From the NCBI RefSeq assembly GCF_049331405.1, contig NZ_CP186274.1, forward strand, positions 682,001-746,000: a DNA stretch of 64,000 nucleotides. The letters run 5' to 3'. A program made the translations under genes and the position numbers. Every line of letters begins with the position of its first letter. The stretch's first letter is position 1. The notes beneath the pieces were generated by a model. That model did not search any database, had not been told where the DNA came from, and saw only the letters and a program-made list of their open reading frames with translations. The DNA comes from PoT sp049331405. Its GTDB lineage: Bacteria > Planctomycetota > Planctomycetia > Isosphaerales > Isosphaeraceae. Positions 33,954-43,730 of this stretch are shown here, one piece after another.

Positions 33954-35915
33954 TCATCGCGCGGCCTGGGTTTGCGGCCTTCGGCTCGCCAGGTGCTCTT
34001 CCATCTTGCGGAAGGCGACGACCCCGACGCCGGCCTGGGCGGCCTGGGCGCCCATGTATTTCAGGCCGCTGCGGGGGGGAATGCGGAGGAGGACTTCCTG
34101 GCCCTCCTTGAGCAGGCGGACCGGGGTCCAGGTGCTCAGCTTGAATCCGGCCTTGGCGCAGAGGGTGCGGCCTAGGTCGGCGACCTCGCTGACGCCCAAC
34201 CGGGGAAGGGCCTCGGGGAGTCGACGCAGGATGCGGTACGTCCCGCCACCGAGGCGGACGGTCCACCAGCGGGCGAGGCGTTCGGTCGAGGCCTCGGCGC
34301 CCTGCGAGACGGACCCCTTCAACAGGACCTTGCTGGCCGACTCGGCCCCCTCGCCGGCGACTTCCTTGATCGCGACCTGAGTGGCCGCACGGACCTCGGC
34401 GCGGGCGGCCTCCGAGGCCACGACCCCCTCGGGCTGGGCCGCGGCGAGGCTGAGGGCATCGGCCACGACGAAGCAGCCGTCGATCAGGGCCCAGGCCATC
34501 TCGCCCGAGGTCGGCGTGTAGCCATTGCCCAGGACGTGGCCGAGATGCAGGAGGTCATACAGCGGCAGGAACTGAGTGAAATTCACGTCACTCGCGTTGA
34601 GCTGGGCGACCCGCTCCAGGCCGTCCTTCTTGATCGTCCGGATCGTCGCCTGGCCGTTGTCGCCCGAGAGGAAGAGGACGGAGAGGGCGAGCGACTCGGT
34701 GAACGACTTCTTCGACTTGGAACGGAGGTGCGTGAGGGTCTCGGGGCCGGCGTCGGTCGCGGCGATCGGCGGGATGATCGCCGCACCATGCGTCCGGAGG
34801 ATCTCGCGGAAATCGGCGTCCGAGGCATACTTATCGAGCATCGCCAGGGCCATCGTGCCGTGCTCGGCCAGGGCCTCGACCGCCTGGTTGCGGAGGGCGT
34901 TGTCGGCGAAGTCCCCATAGACCACGTCGGCGGCGTCGGAGCCGGCCTGCATCAGGGCCCGCTCCCCGCGCTCTCCATGCTCGACGGCCAGGCGGAGCCC
35001 TTCGGGGCTCCCCCCGATGGCCTCGACCAGGCCCGCGGCGGCGACGTGGCGGAAATGCGAGGCGACCGTCTCGGCCGAGTGACTCCGGAGCAGTTCATCC
35101 ACATAGACCGAATTGACCCGGAGCAGGATCAGGGCCTGCTCGAGCGGCAGCGAGTTCCCCAGCGCATTGAGCACCGGCCCGTAGAGGCCGACCAGGGCGA
35201 AGCCGTCGAGCCCCTGGAGCCGGAACGCGTTCAGAGCGAGGGGGCCGTGGTCGTCGAGGATCCGAAGGGCGGCCCGCAGGTCGGCCGCGCCGCTCTCGAG
35301 GCTGACGAAGTCGAGGACGACCAGGGCGTCGGTCAACTCCTTCGCGTCCCCCGACCAGCGCTCGATCATCTCGGTGACCCCGACGGGGTCGGCCAGGATG
35401 AGGGGCAGGGCGTTGGGGTACTTCGCCGCGATCCGCTGCTGATGGCTCGAGAGGCGGGAGACCTCGGCCACGAGGATCGCGCGGTCGGTCTCGTCGGCCC
35501 GCTTGAGGCCGAAATACTCGCGCCAGTGCAGCAGGAGGTCGGCGGCGGCCTCGTCGTTCAGGCTGTCGCGGAGCCGGCGGAACTCGCTCGGGTACTTCTC
35601 ATAGAGGAAGACGGCCTCGAGGTCGAGACGGTCGAGGAGCGTGAGCCCCCTGAGCCCGTCCGACTTCTCGATGGCGATGGCCGTCTGTCGATATCGCTTG
35701 AGGGTCCGGTCCGCGAGTTCGCGATCGGCCGGCCGGGTGTAGCGGGCCAGAATCTCGGCCTCGGGGTCGGCGGTGATGGTCTCGGCGGCCCTGGAGAGGC
35801 TGACCTCGTTGGCGCTCGATCGCACATCCTGGGGCGCCCGACCATCTTTGAATGCGAGCTTGCACAGGATTCCGAGAGCGGCCAGCAGCGCAACGAGGGC
35901 AAAGCTTCGCTTCAT
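33954..35915 (-). CDS. Large hypothetical envelope protein (653 aa)
   Basis: The start at ATG 35915 gives a clear N-terminal signal/anchor (MKRSFALVALLAALGILCKL); the frame continues upstream to 36080 but without natural sequence. The body is almost wholly helical, with segments such as ALVVLDFVSLESGAADLRAA, SETVASHFRHVAAAGLVEAI and a hydrophobic patch near the middle. Near residue 530 AALSLAAAQPEGVVASEAAR-type helices continue to a basic C-terminal region. I do not recognise the family. It is monocistronic, divergent from pyruvate kinase with a 433-bp spacer. Confidence 0.65.
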   Translation of the reverse strand: MKRSFALVALLAALGILCKLAFKDGRAPQDVRSSANEVSLSRAAETITADPEAEILARYTRPADRELADRTLKRYRQTAIAIEKSDGLRGLTLLDRLDLEAVFLYEKYPSEFRRLRDSLNDEAAADLLLHWREYFGLKRADETDRAILVAEVSRLSSHQQRIAAKYPNALPLILADPVGVTEMIERWSGDAKELTDALVVLDFVSLESGAADLRAALRILDDHGPLALNAFRLQGLDGFALVGLYGPVLNALGNSLPLEQALILLRVNSVYVDELLRSHSAETVASHFRHVAAAGLVEAIGGSPEGLRLAVEHGERGERALMQAGSDAADVVYGDFADNALRNQAVEALAEHGTMALAMLDKYASDADFREILRTHGAAIIPPIAATDAGPETLTHLRSKSKKSFTESLALSVLFLSGDNGQATIRTIKKDGLERVAQLNASDVNFTQFLPLYDLLHLGHVLGNGYTPTSGEMAWALIDGCFVVADALSLAAAQPEGVVASEAARAEVRAATQVAIKEVAGEGAESASKVLLKGSVSQGAEASTERLARWWTVRLGGGTYRILRRLPEALPRLGVSEVADLGRTLCAKAGFKLSTWTPVRLLKEGQEVLLRIPPRSGLKYMGAQAAQAGVGVVAFRKMEEHLASRRPQTQAAR

Positions 35916-36348
35916 CGATGAGGAATCCCGGTTCAAAAGGTCCGAAAGCCGGAAGGCTCCGAGCTGGTTCGACTCGCGACCCAAGACTCGGGTTGGAACC
36001 ATTCCGCAGGATCGTCCTGGTCTCTCGTCCCTCGCGATCGCACGACCTTCGATTGTCCGACTCTCAAGCCTTTTCGTCAATTCGGCTTGCGCCTCTGGTC
36101 GGGGAAGTACGCCTGTTGCGACAGCGGGGTGCGGGCCTGTTTCGGGGCATCGTATATCTTCCTTTCTACGAAGATTCGGTCATTTGTGGCCGAGTATTGA
36201 GATTTTTCCTCAAGGATCCCGAAGGCCGGTGCGGCTTGATCTCGTCGACCGAATGGCATCGGGGTGCGAAAGGGGTGGGGTGAGGATAGACTGGGGCTCG
36301 TGAGGCAGTTCGGATGTCTCCTGGATGGCGAGTTGAGGACCCCTTGGT
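35916..36348. other. Divergent promoter region, no gene seen
   Basis: The 433 bp separate the divergent envelope-protein gene and pyruvate kinase gene. Frames here lack ribosome binding sites or natural sequence. Presumably holds both promoters; I cannot point to convincing -35/-10 boxes. Confidence 0.4.
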
Positions 36349-37827
36349 ATGGCGTACAGTGACCAGGAACCGCTCGGGAAGGTCCGGACCAAGATCGTCG
36401 CGACGATCGGGCCGGCCTCGCGCGAGGAAACCTCGCTCCATAAGCTGATCCAGGCGGGCGTCGACGTCTTCCGGCTCAACTTCTCGCACGGCAACCACGC
36501 GGATCATTCGGAAGTGCTCGCGCGGATCCGGTCGCTGAGCCGGGAGATCGGGAAGCCGATCGCCGTCCTGCAGGACCTGGGGGGGCCCAAGATCCGGCTC
36601 GGGGCGATCGCCGGCGACGAGGTCGAGTGTCGCGAGGGGGAGACATTCGTGCTCGGCGACGAGGGCTCCCCGACGGATCCGCACCGGCTCACCTCGACAT
36701 ACCCGGGGCTCGTCGAGGATCTCAAGGTCGGCGACCGCGTGCTCTTCGCCGACGGCGTGGTGGCGATGGTAGTCGAGTCCATCGACCAGCAGGGGGCGCA
36801 CCTCCGCGTGACGCAGGAGGGCCGACTCCGCTCGCGTCAGGGGATCAACGTGCCGGGCGCCGCGCTGAGCGTGAGCGCCCTCACGGATAAGGACTTGCAG
36901 GACCTCGATTGGACCGCCGACCACCCGGTCGAGTACGTCGGCCTCTCTTTCGTCCGCCGCCCCGAGGATGTCCTCGCCTTGCGGAAAGAATTGGAGAAGC
37001 GGGGGAGCCGGGCCCGGATCGTCTCCAAGATCGAGAAGCCGCAGGCGGTGGATCAGCTCGACGCGATCATCGAGCAGTCCGACGCCGTGATGGTGGCCCG
37101 CGGCGACCTCGGGGTCGAGATGGACGTCGCCCGCGTCCCCGCGATCCAGAAGCGGATCATCGCGGCGTGCAACCGGGCGAGGGTTCCGGTGATCACCGCG
37201 ACCCAGATGCTCAACAGCATGGAGACGTCGAGCCGGCCCACCCGCGCCGAGGCGAGCGACGTCTTCAACGCCGTTCTCGACGGGACCGATGCGGTGATGC
37301 TCTCCGGGGAGACGGCGATCGGCCACTACCCGGTCGAGGCCGTCGCCACGATGAGCCGGATCGTCCGCGAGGCCGAGGCCTTGCTGTTCGGCCCGGGCGG
37401 CAGCTCGTGGTCGGCCATCGACCCCCGAGCCGCCGCGACCGCGAGGGCCAAGGCCGGCATGGTCCAGCCGATCACCGAGAGTGTTGTCGAGGCCGCGAGC
37501 CTCGCCTGCCGACGATTGGAAGCCAGGCTCCTCGTCGTGGCAACCCACTCCGGCCGCACGGCGCTGGCACTCTCGAAGCAGAGGCACGCGACGCCGACCC
37601 TCGCCCTGACCGACGATGTCGAGATTACCAGGGCCATGTCACTCTTCTGGGGGGTCACCCCGCTCTTCAGCCCCGACATCAAGGGGGCCGAGCACGCCCT
37701 GACGACGACCCTGGAATGGGCGAGGCCCCGGGGCCTCGTCACGAAGGGGGACCTCGTCGTCCTGATCTCGGGTACGATGCCCAACAGCCCGATCCACAAC
37801 GCCATGCTCGTCCGCGAGATCGAGTGA
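36349..37827 (+). CDS. pyk: Pyruvate kinase
   Basis: The 492-residue enzyme converts phosphoenolpyruvate and ADP to pyruvate and ATP, the last step of glycolysis. Characteristic elements: VRTKIVATIGPAS at residues about 12 to 24, FRLNFSHGNHADH, the GPKIRLG box, the Mg-binding/catalytic segment IVSKIEKPQAVDQLD, then MVARGDLGVEM and ITATQMLNSM. The C-terminal allosteric domain is present (LVVATHSGRTALALS to PNSPIHNAMLV). Length is normal for a bacterial enzyme. It stands alone between unrelated genes. Confidence 0.96.
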   Translation: MAYSDQEPLGKVRTKIVATIGPASREETSLHKLIQAGVDVFRLNFSHGNHADHSEVLARIRSLSREIGKPIAVLQDLGGPKIRLGAIAGDEVECREGETFVLGDEGSPTDPHRLTSTYPGLVEDLKVGDRVLFADGVVAMVVESIDQQGAHLRVTQEGRLRSRQGINVPGAALSVSALTDKDLQDLDWTADHPVEYVGLSFVRRPEDVLALRKELEKRGSRARIVSKIEKPQAVDQLDAIIEQSDAVMVARGDLGVEMDVARVPAIQKRIIAACNRARVPVITATQMLNSMETSSRPTRAEASDVFNAVLDGTDAVMLSGETAIGHYPVEAVATMSRIVREAEALLFGPGGSSWSAIDPRAAATARAKAGMVQPITESVVEAASLACRRLEARLLVVATHSGRTALALSKQRHATPTLALTDDVEITRAMSLFWGVTPLFSPDIKGAEHALTTTLEWARPRGLVTKGDLVVLISGTMPNSPIHNAMLVREIE

Positions 37828-37889
37828 GGGCCCTCGATGACACGTCTTTCACGCGGACGAGATTCAGGAGGGCGTCGGCCAGGCCGGGT

Positions 37890-38930
37890 TCAATGGGCGT
37901 GGCCCTTTTCCTCTTCTTCCTTTTCGAAGACGCCGGTGACCTGGCCTTTGTCGTTGATACCGGTGGCCGAGACGAAGTTCGGCCCCCCCTCGTCCAGGAA
38001 GCGGAGCTTGCCGTCTTCGTAGACGAAGCCCTTCGGCAAGACCTTGGAGCCGTGCGCGCCGTCGATCATGCCGACGACCGCGCCGAGGTTGTTGATGGCC
38101 AGGGCCTCGGCACGCGGGTAATCCTTGGGCCGCTCGATGTTGAGGATCCCCCCCTTGCGGGTCCATACTAAGGCGTTCATTGTGCCGTTGCCGCCGTCAC
38201 GGAGCCCGACGACGGTCCCGTCATTATTGACGGCGCGTGGGGTGAGGGCCCCCGAGCCGCCGATCGGCTCGCGCGCCCATTCGCCGGACGGGGCCTGGGA
38301 CCAGAGGCAGGGGAAGGAGCCGTCCACGGCGGTGATGAACTTGCCATTGTCGCTGATCGCCACGACGTTCGAGCCGAGCTGGTGTTCGTGGGGTAAGGGG
38401 GTGCCGACCCAGTTCTCCCCGTCGAGGTTCCAGATGCAGGCTCGCATCCGGTTGTCGCCCACGGAGAAGCCGCTGATCCGCTTCCCGTCCCGGGTGATCC
38501 CGGTCGCGAACGAGGCCCAGTCGTCCTTCAGGACCCCGAGCCCTCGAATCCCTTGCCTGGCGTCCCAGATGAAGGCCTGGTTCCGCAAGTAGAGCCGCAC
38601 GCCGGGAGGGGCGGGCTTGCTGGCTCGCCCCACGACCACGCCATCATCGCTCACGGCGTTGGGGAACGTGGCGGTATAGCCCTTCAGCAAGGGGAGATAG
38701 GTGATCTCCTTCCCCTTGGCGATGAAGGGGACCTGGTCGATCACCCCGGGCTGCTGCTTCGACTCGACCCACTCGAAGCCGATTATCTCGCCCCGAGCAT
38801 TCATCCCGGTCGCGATGATGTCGTTGTCCTTGGGCGTGATCACCTCGTATTTCTTAGCCGGGGGCTGGGCCGCCTCGGCGGCGATGCTCGCGGTCAGCGA
38901 CGAGGCCACGACAAACCAGGCGAAACGCAT
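37890..38930 (-). CDS. Secreted HAF-repeat-type protein
   Basis: From ATG 38930 the 346-residue product has a signal peptide (MRFAWFVVASSLTASIAAEA). The mature part holds repeated motifs of the HAF type: ATGMNARGEIIGF, NAVSDDGVVVGRA, ATGITRDGKRISGF, VVAISDNGKFITAVD, PRAVNNDGTVVGL, ALAINNLGAVVGM and ATGINDKGQVTGVF, each about 45 to 50 residues apart. These form a propeller-like extracellular repeat protein. Role unknown. It ends with a charged tail (EKEEEEKGHAH). It converges with pyruvate kinase. Confidence 0.82.
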   Translation of the reverse strand: MRFAWFVVASSLTASIAAEAAQPPAKKYEVITPKDNDIIATGMNARGEIIGFEWVESKQQPGVIDQVPFIAKGKEITYLPLLKGYTATFPNAVSDDGVVVGRASKPAPPGVRLYLRNQAFIWDARQGIRGLGVLKDDWASFATGITRDGKRISGFSVGDNRMRACIWNLDGENWVGTPLPHEHQLGSNVVAISDNGKFITAVDGSFPCLWSQAPSGEWAREPIGGSGALTPRAVNNDGTVVGLRDGGNGTMNALVWTRKGGILNIERPKDYPRAEALAINNLGAVVGMIDGAHGSKVLPKGFVYEDGKLRFLDEGGPNFVSATGINDKGQVTGVFEKEEEEKGHAH

Positions 38931-39411
38931 TCGGAAAGCTCCCAGCGGGGCGACTCGAACGAATAGGCCCACCGTACCGGAAGCTCGCGAAAAGTCAAAC
39001 GGTCGGCAGGCTTTGCATCACATTTCGGATGCCGGAACCCGATTTGAGATCAGGATATGAAAGTAGTATTGTAAATGGGAAAAAGGGGCCTCGCCGGCGC
39101 CTGGAATGGATCAAGAGCGATAGGCTCGGCGGTATGGATCGCGACGAATTGGCGAAATTTGGCGAGATTATGCTGGAGGAATTGTCGCGATTGTGCCGAA
39201 GAATGCGAATAGAGGTGGGTGGAGAGTCTCTGCCCGGAATCCGAGGGGATCGGCCTTGCCAGAGTCGACGTTCGCGGTAAAGATGTCGCCCCGACCGGTG
39301 AACCGGAGGCCGTTCTCGGCTTCCGCACGTCATTCGATCCGGTCTCTCCGGCCATGTTTACCCCGTCGTCGGCCGGTTTTAGGGAACTTCTCAGGGATGA
39401 GGGGATCCTCG
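38931..39411. other. 481-bp stretch without a convincing gene
   Basis: The divergent promoter region of the HAF-type protein and the lipoprotein gene. Short frames at 39029 to 39280 lack good starts. It is locally AT-richer around 39050 to 39085. No RNA gene is seen. Confidence 0.4.
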
Positions 39412-39987
39412 ATGCGCGTCAGGCTGATCTGGGTAGCCATCCTGGTGCCCGCAATTCTTGGTCATGGCGGCTGCGCGACGATCGAGCCGTGGATGGCCCC
39501 CCGCCAGATGGTGGAAAACCCGCTGATCGTGCCGACGGCCGACTTCGAGACCGTCTGGAAGGCCACGATCGCGTCGTTGAACGAGTATTTCGAGATCTCC
39601 AAGGAGAACCGCCTGTCGCGGACGATCGTCACCCAGCCCAAGATCGGGGCGACGGTCATCGAGCCCTGGAGCGGCGACAGCGTCGGCTTCCACGAGCGGC
39701 TCGAGTCGACCTTGCAGACCATCCGCCGGTTCGCCCAGGCGACGGTCGAGCCCGCCCCTTCGGGCGGCTTCGCCATCAAGATCGTGGTCTACAAGGAACT
39801 CGAGGATATGCCCAAGCCCGACCGCCAGGCGGCGGGGCGTGCCGTCTTCAACAACGACTTCCCGATCAATCGGAGCCGCGAGATCGTGGGGCCGGTCCCC
39901 ATCCCCAACGGCTGGATCCGCCTGAACCGGGACACGAAGCTCGAGCAAGAGATCATCTACAAGCTTCGTGATGCCCTCCTGCTTTGA
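39412..39987 (+). CDS. Lipoprotein (191 aa)
   Basis: ATG 39412 is preceded by GAGGGG and starts MRVRLIWVAILVPAILGHGGC, a short signal with lipobox GHGGC. The mature domain (about 35 to 185) begins FETVWKATIASLNEYFEISK and contains RTIVTQPKIGATVIEPW and KIVVYKELEDMPKP, resembling planctomycete lipoproteins of unknown function with a compact alpha/beta domain. Membrane attachment is expected. It converges with the CAP-domain gene, with a hairpin between. Confidence 0.7.
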   Translation: MRVRLIWVAILVPAILGHGGCATIEPWMAPRQMVENPLIVPTADFETVWKATIASLNEYFEISKENRLSRTIVTQPKIGATVIEPWSGDSVGFHERLESTLQTIRRFAQATVEPAPSGGFAIKIVVYKELEDMPKPDRQAAGRAVFNNDFPINRSREIVGPVPIPNGWIRLNRDTKLEQEIIYKLRDALLL

Positions 39988-40089
39988 TCCGATCGGGCGA
40001 GAAGGGGGGGAACGGCGGGGGGTGGAGTACCCTCGCCGCCGCGCCATCAGTTGCCGGATCTCCAAGGGCCGAGCCCTGCTGCCATCCTT

Positions 40090-40110
40090 ACGTTTCGATC
40101 CTTGAAACGT
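40090..40110. terminator. Hairpin between convergent lipoprotein and CAP genes
   Basis: ACGTTTC and GAAACGT are perfect 7-bp arms separated by GATCCTT. It is 102 bp after the lipoprotein stop and 55 bp beyond the CAP gene stop, so it could end transcription from either side. There is no clear T-run. Confidence 0.4.
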
Positions 40111-40164
40111 CGAGAGGTCGAGTCGGCCTTCGAGACTGCGATCCGTCGCGGGGCAACGAGACGC

Positions 40165-40773
40165 TCAGTTCGCGTTGAAAGTCCAGTAGGCACCCAGGCC
40201 GGCGATCCCGATCGAGCGGATGGTGGGGTCGAGCAGGGCGGCGCGGTGCGCGGGCGAAGCCATCCACATGGCTCCGATGCTGGCGAACTGGCCCATGCCG
40301 GAGTTCTGGCGACGCGCGGGGCCCATCACGTGGTGGCCCATGCCGTAAGCCTGCTGCTGGTTGTTGTTGGCGGCGGCCCAGCTCGAGAGGTTGGCGTCAT
40401 AGCCGACGGCGGGCAGGCCGTAGCTGGCGCGGATCGAGTTCAGCCAGTTCGTGAAGCCATAAGGATCGCCGGTCAGCGCCGTGGTGGTCTGCTGAGTATA
40501 GGTCGTGGCGGCAGCTTGGCGGGCATAGGTCGGGGCCGCGGCGGGCTGTTGGACATACGTCGTCGGGGCTTGAACATACGTCGTTGCAGCCGGGCGAGCA
40601 TAGGTCACGGCGGTCGCCGGCTGGGCATAGACGACGCTCGGGCTCGCGGGGACGGTCTGGTAAGCCACGGGCTGTTGCGCCCGGGCGACCAGGGGGCTGC
40701 TCGAGGCAGCGAGGGTGACGAAGAGCGAGAGCGGAGCCACGAAGCGCGTCTTGGTGATGATCTGGAAGAACAA
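40165..40773 (-). CDS. Secreted CAP/SCP-domain protein with a Tyr/Thr/Ala-rich repeat linker
   Basis: I place the start at TTG 40773 because AGGGAG lies 8 nt upstream and the product then begins directly with a signal peptide (MFFQIITKTRFVAPLSLFVT), cut near VARAQQ; ATG 40833 or 40977 would put about 20 or 68 unnatural residues before it. Residues about 35 to 105 are imperfect repeats of the form TYVQAPTTYVQQPAA and TYARPAAT. The C-terminal 95 residues are a CAP domain (NWLNSIRASYGLPAVGYDAN, WMASPAHRAALLDPTI). CAP proteins are extracellular; activity is unknown. The usual HNP motif is not evident. Confidence 0.75.
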   Translation of the reverse strand: MFFQIITKTRFVAPLSLFVTLAASSSPLVARAQQPVAYQTVPASPSVVYAQPATAVTYARPAATTYVQAPTTYVQQPAAAPTYARQAAATTYTQQTTTALTGDPYGFTNWLNSIRASYGLPAVGYDANLSSWAAANNNQQQAYGMGHHVMGPARRQNSGMGQFASIGAMWMASPAHRAALLDPTIRSIGIAGLGAYWTFNAN

Positions 40774-41965
40774 CGGAATCACTCCCTGAGGTTGCGCGGG
40801 CCGTGACCATCCCCCGACGGTCACCTGCTCCATGGGCCATTCCCCAGACGAATCCAGGAGAAGCATCCCATGACTGCCCGTGAAGTGTTGCCAGGATGGG
40901 ATAGCGATTCTGGAAACGCAACCCTTTTTTCGGGTACGAGATTTTCTCCTTTCGGATGTATCGACACTTGCAGCCATGGATACACCCGTATTTCATAGGA
41001 CATTCGGGAAGATCGGCGTGCGGTCATCCACCCACGCTTCGGGTCCGGCAGTGAACGAAGCCTGGCTAAGTCTGACGAAAACGGCGCATTGATGTCCCTG
41101 ACATGTGCATGTCCCGTCCTGAGGCCGTCTATTTGGGAAGTCAGGGTGGCATTTTGACGAGGCAGACAATCGTCAAACTTGCCGGCAATGCCCGTTAGCT
41201 TCGCAGAGTTGGCGCATCCCTGTGCCTGCCCAGTCAGCGGAGCCCCTCCGCCCCTTCGTCGAAGATAACGCTCATGACCTGTTTGGATATGCTGACGTTT
41301 GAGGGAGCGTTCCGAACTATACGGGAGAGAGCCCCGAAAACGCGGAAATTCCAGGGCTCCACCGCTCCTCAGCCGAGCTACAGTGTGTAACCCACGAGCC
41401 GACGCGGATGCTCAAAGGGGCTGCGACTTGCCGCCGCGCGGCCCTCGCCCGGCGCCTCGCTTGTATCGACGCATACTCCGACGATTCGTGGATCTGCACC
41501 CAGTTGTACTATGGTTGTCAGAGTTCGGGGTTTCACTGTCACGACCCCGCTTCGCGTCAGTAATCACGCATTGCACTTCGCGGCCCGTTGATGTTGGGCT
41601 CGCCGTCGCTCGGTGGGTTACACGAGGACTCCCCATCTCGAGCGAGTGTCAGGGGGGCGACCATACTCGACCCCGTTCGAGACCTTCCTGGCGATATTTG
41701 TTGATGGGAATCAGCAACTCCGTTCGACGCGCCCGATCGCAAATCGGCGGCCGAATTCGGCGCAAAAAAACTCTGGAAAAACTCACCAATTGAGCGTCTC
41801 GGAGCCCATGAAAGGTGTCCGATGCGCCTCGAGGCCTCGTCTCGACGCGAAGCTTGATTTTCGCCAGAGTCCTCAGCTTGCGCATGTCCTCTGCTTGAAC
41901 CGACGGATTAAGTGTATTGGGGAGATTGGGGTGGGTGTGAGATGGGTCCAGGAGGCGGTGGTGAG
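40774..41965. other. About 1.2 kb without a convincing gene
   Basis: The stretch has lower GC content than its surroundings and several short frames (41299 to 41793, 41613 to 41969) with unnatural Arg/Ser composition and no ribosome binding sites. It includes the upstream region of the CAP gene and an 11-bp inverted repeat pair described separately. It looks like decayed or noncoding DNA. Confidence 0.5.
41385..41623. repeat. Inverted pair of GTGTAACCCAC bounding 239 bp
   Basis: GTGTAACCCAC at 41385 to 41395 and its exact complement GTGGGTTACAC at 41613 to 41623 enclose 239 bp. The sequence inside has no recognisable gene. It could be a small remnant of a mobile element (MITE-like) or chance. 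No target duplication is obvious at its ends. Confidence 0.3.
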
Positions 41966-42721
41966 TTAGACGACCCGTTGCAGCGGGAAGATTTCCACGT
42001 GGACCCCCGCCGAGTAGTGGGCGAGGGGGATGCTGTCGGGGCGCGAGATCCCGGCCGCGGCCAGGAGTGACTCATCGAGGCTCAGGACCGAGGCTCCCTG
42101 GAAGGGATAGGGCGTGTGGTAGACCTGGCCCTGGAAGAGTCGGGAGCCCCGGGTCGAGTAGAGGAGGTAACGCTCGATCAGGAAGTGTTCCAGGGTGCCC
42201 GGCACTGCGCCTCGGATCGGTCCTTCGGGGAGGCATCGGATCGAGGTCGATGCGGGCAGGGGCCGCGGCCACCTGCGCTCGGAGGCGTATGCGACGCTCC
42301 CCGGCTCGGGGACGTTGAACGCGAGCTTCATACGGGCGAAGTGATAGGGCAGGTGGAACCATCGCCGGGCGGCGACGACCGCGGGGGCATTGGCGGCGTC
42401 GAGGCTGAAGAACCAGACGCCCGGAGCCCGGCCGTCCTTGTGGACATACGTGCGGACGTTCGTCTCGTGGAACCTCGACAGTCCGGGCATCGCCGGCAGG
42501 CCCACGGGTCGAATGCCCGACATCGTGAAGGGGACGAGCCCCACGTACGCTTTGCCTTCGAAGAGGTCCAGCTCAAGGCCCGGGGGCAAGAGCGGGCGAA
42601 GCCCGTCGGCCGGGACTTCCCAGTGGAGGAAGAGGAGGTTGCTCCACGACTGCCGCATGACCGCCCGGCGCGGGGGGCGTACCGTCGGGGCGATGCGGTC
42701 GATGGCGGGATGGTTCGGCAT
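41966..42721 (-). CDS. DUF2071 (YqjF-like) protein
   Basis: ATG 42721 (MPNHPAIDRIAPTVRPP) has AGGAA upstream; an ATG at 42742 is also possible. The 251-residue product has the DUF2071 pattern: RQSWSNLLFLHWEVPADGLR near the start, LPPGLELDLFEGKAYVGLV, WFFSLDAANAPAVVAARRWF, and a C-terminal HYSAGVHVEIFPL. The family adopts a fold related to acetoacetate decarboxylase; activity is uncertain. It is monocistronic and divergent from the ATP-grasp-like gene. Confidence 0.83.
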   Translation of the reverse strand: MPNHPAIDRIAPTVRPPRRAVMRQSWSNLLFLHWEVPADGLRPLLPPGLELDLFEGKAYVGLVPFTMSGIRPVGLPAMPGLSRFHETNVRTYVHKDGRAPGVWFFSLDAANAPAVVAARRWFHLPYHFARMKLAFNVPEPGSVAYASERRWPRPLPASTSIRCLPEGPIRGAVPGTLEHFLIERYLLYSTRGSRLFQGQVYHTPYPFQGASVLSLDESLLAAAGISRPDSIPLAHYSAGVHVEIFPLQRVV

Positions 42722-42929
42722 GTCGGGCGATTCCTGTCCCATCCTAGAGCTTTGGGTGATGCCTCATCATTCCGGATCAGGCGAGTCAACCTCGACCTCA
42801 ACGCTGCCAGAACCGAGGTCGTCGCACAAGCCGCGCCAATCGGCCGGGGCGAACCTCTCACGTATCCCATCGGTCAGACGAAAGGCGCCGCTTTCGTCGA
42901 GGGGATGAAGGGCCGCCGCGGAAGGGAGG

Positions 42930-43730
42930 ATGACCGTGGGACTGCTCTTGCTGGTGGGGTTGGATCGAACCGAGGTCGATGCGCTGCGACAACGGCTGGG
43001 ACGCCCCATCCTGGCGTTCGACGCCCTCCCTCGGATCCGGGTCGACAGGGGCTCGTTGCTCGTCGAGCATACCAACCTGCTGGATCATTTCGTGCCGGTC
43101 GAGCGGGTCGTCTATCACGCGATCTTCGAGGAGGATCACGCCTTCCTCGCCGCCCTCGCCCTGTGGAAGGGCCCATGCCTGCCGAATGCCAGGGGGATGA
43201 TGGACCTACGTCTGCGGCTCCCGGGCCTGGTCAGGTCGCTGGCGGTGACTCGCTTCGGCGGGATCGCGCGAGGCTTCGCCGACAGGGACACGCGCATCGA
43301 GACCAAGGTCAATTCGGTCGCCAAGTGGGGCAACTGGCATTGCGGGGAGGACAAGGCCCGGTTCGACGAGTCCTGGGTGGCCGAGGTCCCCACGCTGATT
43401 GAGGAGTTCATCGAGGGCGAGGCCGTCCGCATCGTGCTGATCGGAGAGAACGCCTGGCAGGTCCGCATGGCGGGCCTGGGATGGCTCAAGTCGATCCATG
43501 CCCAGGGCGCCGGCCTCATGCCGATCGACCCCGAATTGCTCGACGACACCCGGCACATCGCCGCCCACTTCGGCCTGGAGACGATCGGCGTCGATTACAT
43601 CGCGGCCCCCGGCGGTTCACGCTACCTATTGGAAGTGAATCACGTCCCCAACGTCACCGTCTTCCCCGAATTCCGCGAGGCCTACCTCGACCTCGTCGTC
43701 GGATGGGCCGCCGAGCCCTCGCCGCACTGA
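42930..43730 (+). CDS. ATP-grasp-like (RimK/glutathione-synthetase type) protein
   Basis: The 266-residue protein has a short N-terminal alpha/beta domain (MTVGLLLLVGLDRTEVDALR) and a C-terminal ATP-grasp core. Visible elements: EEFIEGEAVRIVLIGENAW, ETIGVDYIAAPGG and the metal-binding end YLLEVNHVPNVTVFPEF, matching the ExN motif of RimK-like enzymes. The glycine-rich ATP loop usually present (KPxxGxxG) is replaced by ETKVNSVAKWGNW, so activity may differ. Such enzymes join carboxylates to amines. Substrate is unknown. It stands alone. Confidence 0.72.
   Translation: MTVGLLLLVGLDRTEVDALRQRLGRPILAFDALPRIRVDRGSLLVEHTNLLDHFVPVERVVYHAIFEEDHAFLAALALWKGPCLPNARGMMDLRLRLPGLVRSLAVTRFGGIARGFADRDTRIETKVNSVAKWGNWHCGEDKARFDESWVAEVPTLIEEFIEGEAVRIVLIGENAWQVRMAGLGWLKSIHAQGAGLMPIDPELLDDTRHIAAHFGLETIGVDYIAAPGGSRYLLEVNHVPNVTVFPEFREAYLDLVVGWAAEPSPH

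Noticed and set aside
34536..35921. 461-codon plus-strand frame
   Set aside because: Antisense shadow of the 653-residue envelope protein gene, which has a proper start and signal anchor.
41299..41793. 164-residue frame in the low-GC gap
   Set aside because: No ribosome binding site, Arg/Ser-rich sequence and overlap with equally long frames in other phases.
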